A stretch of DNA of 6,732 bases from Candidatus Bathyarchaeota archaeon (lineage in GTDB: Archaea > Thermoproteota > Bathyarchaeia > TCS64). The position numbers and the translations under genes were made by a program. Positions 5,944 to 6,732 of the stretch are shown one piece after another. Numbering within the stretch: the first letter of the stretch is position 1; each line of letters starts with the position of its first letter. The DNA lies in assembly GCA_013329615.1 (NCBI GenBank), contig DUKA01000151.1, positions 1-6,732 of the forward strand. Reading direction: 5' to 3'. The notes under the pieces are model-generated. The model saw nothing but the letters and a program-made list of their open reading frames with translations, was not told the origin of the DNA and did no database searches.

Positions 5944-6732
5944 AGGCCATTACCTGTAGGAGCGGGTTGGCGGCGGCTGTCATTGCCGTCGTTAACAGTG
6001 CTCCTAAGAAGCCGAGTATGACGGCGATGATCCTGCCGGTGTCCTGTCCCGCGAGGCTCGCGATGAGCGGTGCCTCGTTTGTCAGGTATGCTCCGGCGGC
6101 GTAGATCTCCTCGCCGATGAGGCAGTAGTCAGTGGAGACGAGGAAGAAGGGTATCTGGCTGGTCTGAGCCGTGCCCGAGATCTGCATGGCGCCGACGCGG
6201 CTACCGGTCTCGGCTAGCTGCATCGACTCGGCCCAGTAGGCGCCGATCATGATGTTGGCGCCGGGCTTCTCCCTCATGAGTAGACCGATGTAGTTGCTTG
6301 AGAAACCGAACTGTTCACTGCTGAGGTACATGATGTCGCTCTGTTGGTACTCCTCCCCCTTGCCCGCCATCTTGTACGCGGTCTCGACGACGTCAGCCGC
6401 TATGGGCCACACCTCCGGTTGGCGTACCGGAACGATGAGACGTGTGCTTACCTCTGCACACTTCTTGGCCACGTAGCTGAGGACGCTGAGACCGGCGATG
6501 GTCTGGGGACCGGTGGTTGAGTCCCTGAGGTTTGCGATGCCGTGGCTCGCTATCACGGGGCGGCCCATCTCGACGGCTCGGCCGATCGCCTCATCCATGG
6601 CGTCTATGCCGGGTATCCGTCGGACCTTGGGAACGTTGCCCCCCTGAGCCCGCTTTATGAAGTACGCGACTGCCGCCATAATCACTAGCAGGCAGAAAAG
6701 TCCGAAGATTCTATTCGCTATCAGAATTGCCA
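5939..6732 (-). CDS. DUF6754 domain-containing membrane protein, 5'-partial
   Basis: A GTG at 6685 gives 248 residues, but the frame stays open to the window edge. The extra codons encode AILIANRIFGLFCLLV, which completes an N-terminal TM helix with the following IMAAVAYFI. The real start is therefore outside the window. Numbering from the GTG, the helix is followed by a basic stretch (KRAQGGNVPKVRR, 11-23). The domain then has RIPGIDAMDEAIGRAVEMGRP (23-43, given by position), TIAGLSVLSYVAKK (62-75), SEQFGFSSNYIGLLMREKPG (123-142), GAYWAES (148-154), AETGSRVGAMQISGTAQTSQ (158-177) and PFFLVSTDYCLIGEEIYAAG (179-198). A C-terminal helix follows at 217-237. The run from AETG to IGEE is the hallmark of DUF6754, known in bacteria and archaea without assigned function. 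The basic residues after helix 1 put the domain in the cytoplasm. It heads the visible operon. Confidence 0.88.
   Translation of the reverse strand, partial: AILIANRIFGLFCLLVIMAAVAYFIKRAQGGNVPKVRRIPGIDAMDEAIGRAVEMGRPVIASHGIANLRDSTTGPQTIAGLSVLSYVAKKCAEVSTRLIVPVRQPEVWPIAADVVETAYKMAGKGEEYQQSDIMYLSSEQFGFSSNYIGLLMREKPGANIMIGAYWAESMQLAETGSRVGAMQISGTAQTSQIPFFLVSTDYCLIGEEIYAAGAYLTNEAPLIASLAGQDTGRIIAVILGFLGALLTTAMTAAANPLLQVMAW

Larger units (their letters stand above)
3726..6732 (-). other. four-gene membrane-complex operon (5' end outside window)
   Basis: Four genes are read leftward without room for internal promoters. Their order is DUF6754 protein, 6-TM protein, two-TM protein with a central soluble domain, 7-TM protein. 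The junctions are a 4-nt gap (5935-5938) and two one-base stop/start overlaps of the form TAATG (at 5281 and 4451). This coupling suggests translation in fixed ratio and assembly into one complex. The promoter lies beyond 6732; the T7 tract at 3705-3699 is the likely transcript end. Function is unknown. Confidence 0.75.

Overview
The window looks archaeal. The start regions carry TATA-like boxes at archaeal spacing. Ribosome binding sites are of the GGTG/GGTGA type. One gene appears leaderless, and the one clear transcript end is an oligo-T tract without a hairpin. Arg AGG and Ile ATA codons are frequent, and GC-rich compact genes are separated by short AT-rich gaps. A thermoproteotal lineage such as Bathyarchaeia would fit, but I cannot place it from sequence alone.

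Layout. The left half (1-3172) is a series of single genes on alternating strands: a small leaderless gene resembling a phage tail-assembly chaperone (73-381, +); a CE4-type polysaccharide deacetylase (383-1165, -); a winged-helix plus PD-(D/E)xK nuclease (1258-2028, +); and an imidazolonepropionase-like amidohydrolase (1997-3172, -). The convergent ends are very tight: a 1-nt gap at 382 and a 32-nt overlap at 1997-2028. A 110-bp divergent promoter region (3173-3282) serves the amidohydrolase and a small archaeal hypothetical gene (3283-3759, +). That gene's 3' end seems to be shifted by a homopolymer: with one A fewer at 3666-3670 it would stop at residue 129, just before a bidirectional T6/A7 terminator.

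The right half (3726 to beyond 6732, all -) is one tightly coupled operon of four membrane-protein genes: a DUF6754 protein whose 5' end runs off the window, a 6-TM protein, a protein with a TM helix at each end around a soluble domain, and a 7-TM protein. The junctions are a 4-nt gap with an SD sequence overlapping the stop codon, then two TAATG overlaps. Charge distribution puts the DUF6754 domain in the cytoplasm and the domain of the third gene outside the membrane. These two domains share a C-terminal motif pattern and may be distant paralogues. I recognise conserved motifs in all four but know no function for any. The set looks like a fixed-composition, uncharacterised membrane complex and is the most interesting item here.

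No tRNA, rRNA, CRISPR array, insertion sequence or origin was seen. No gene-free stretch exceeds 300 bases; the longest are 3173-3282 and 1166-1257.
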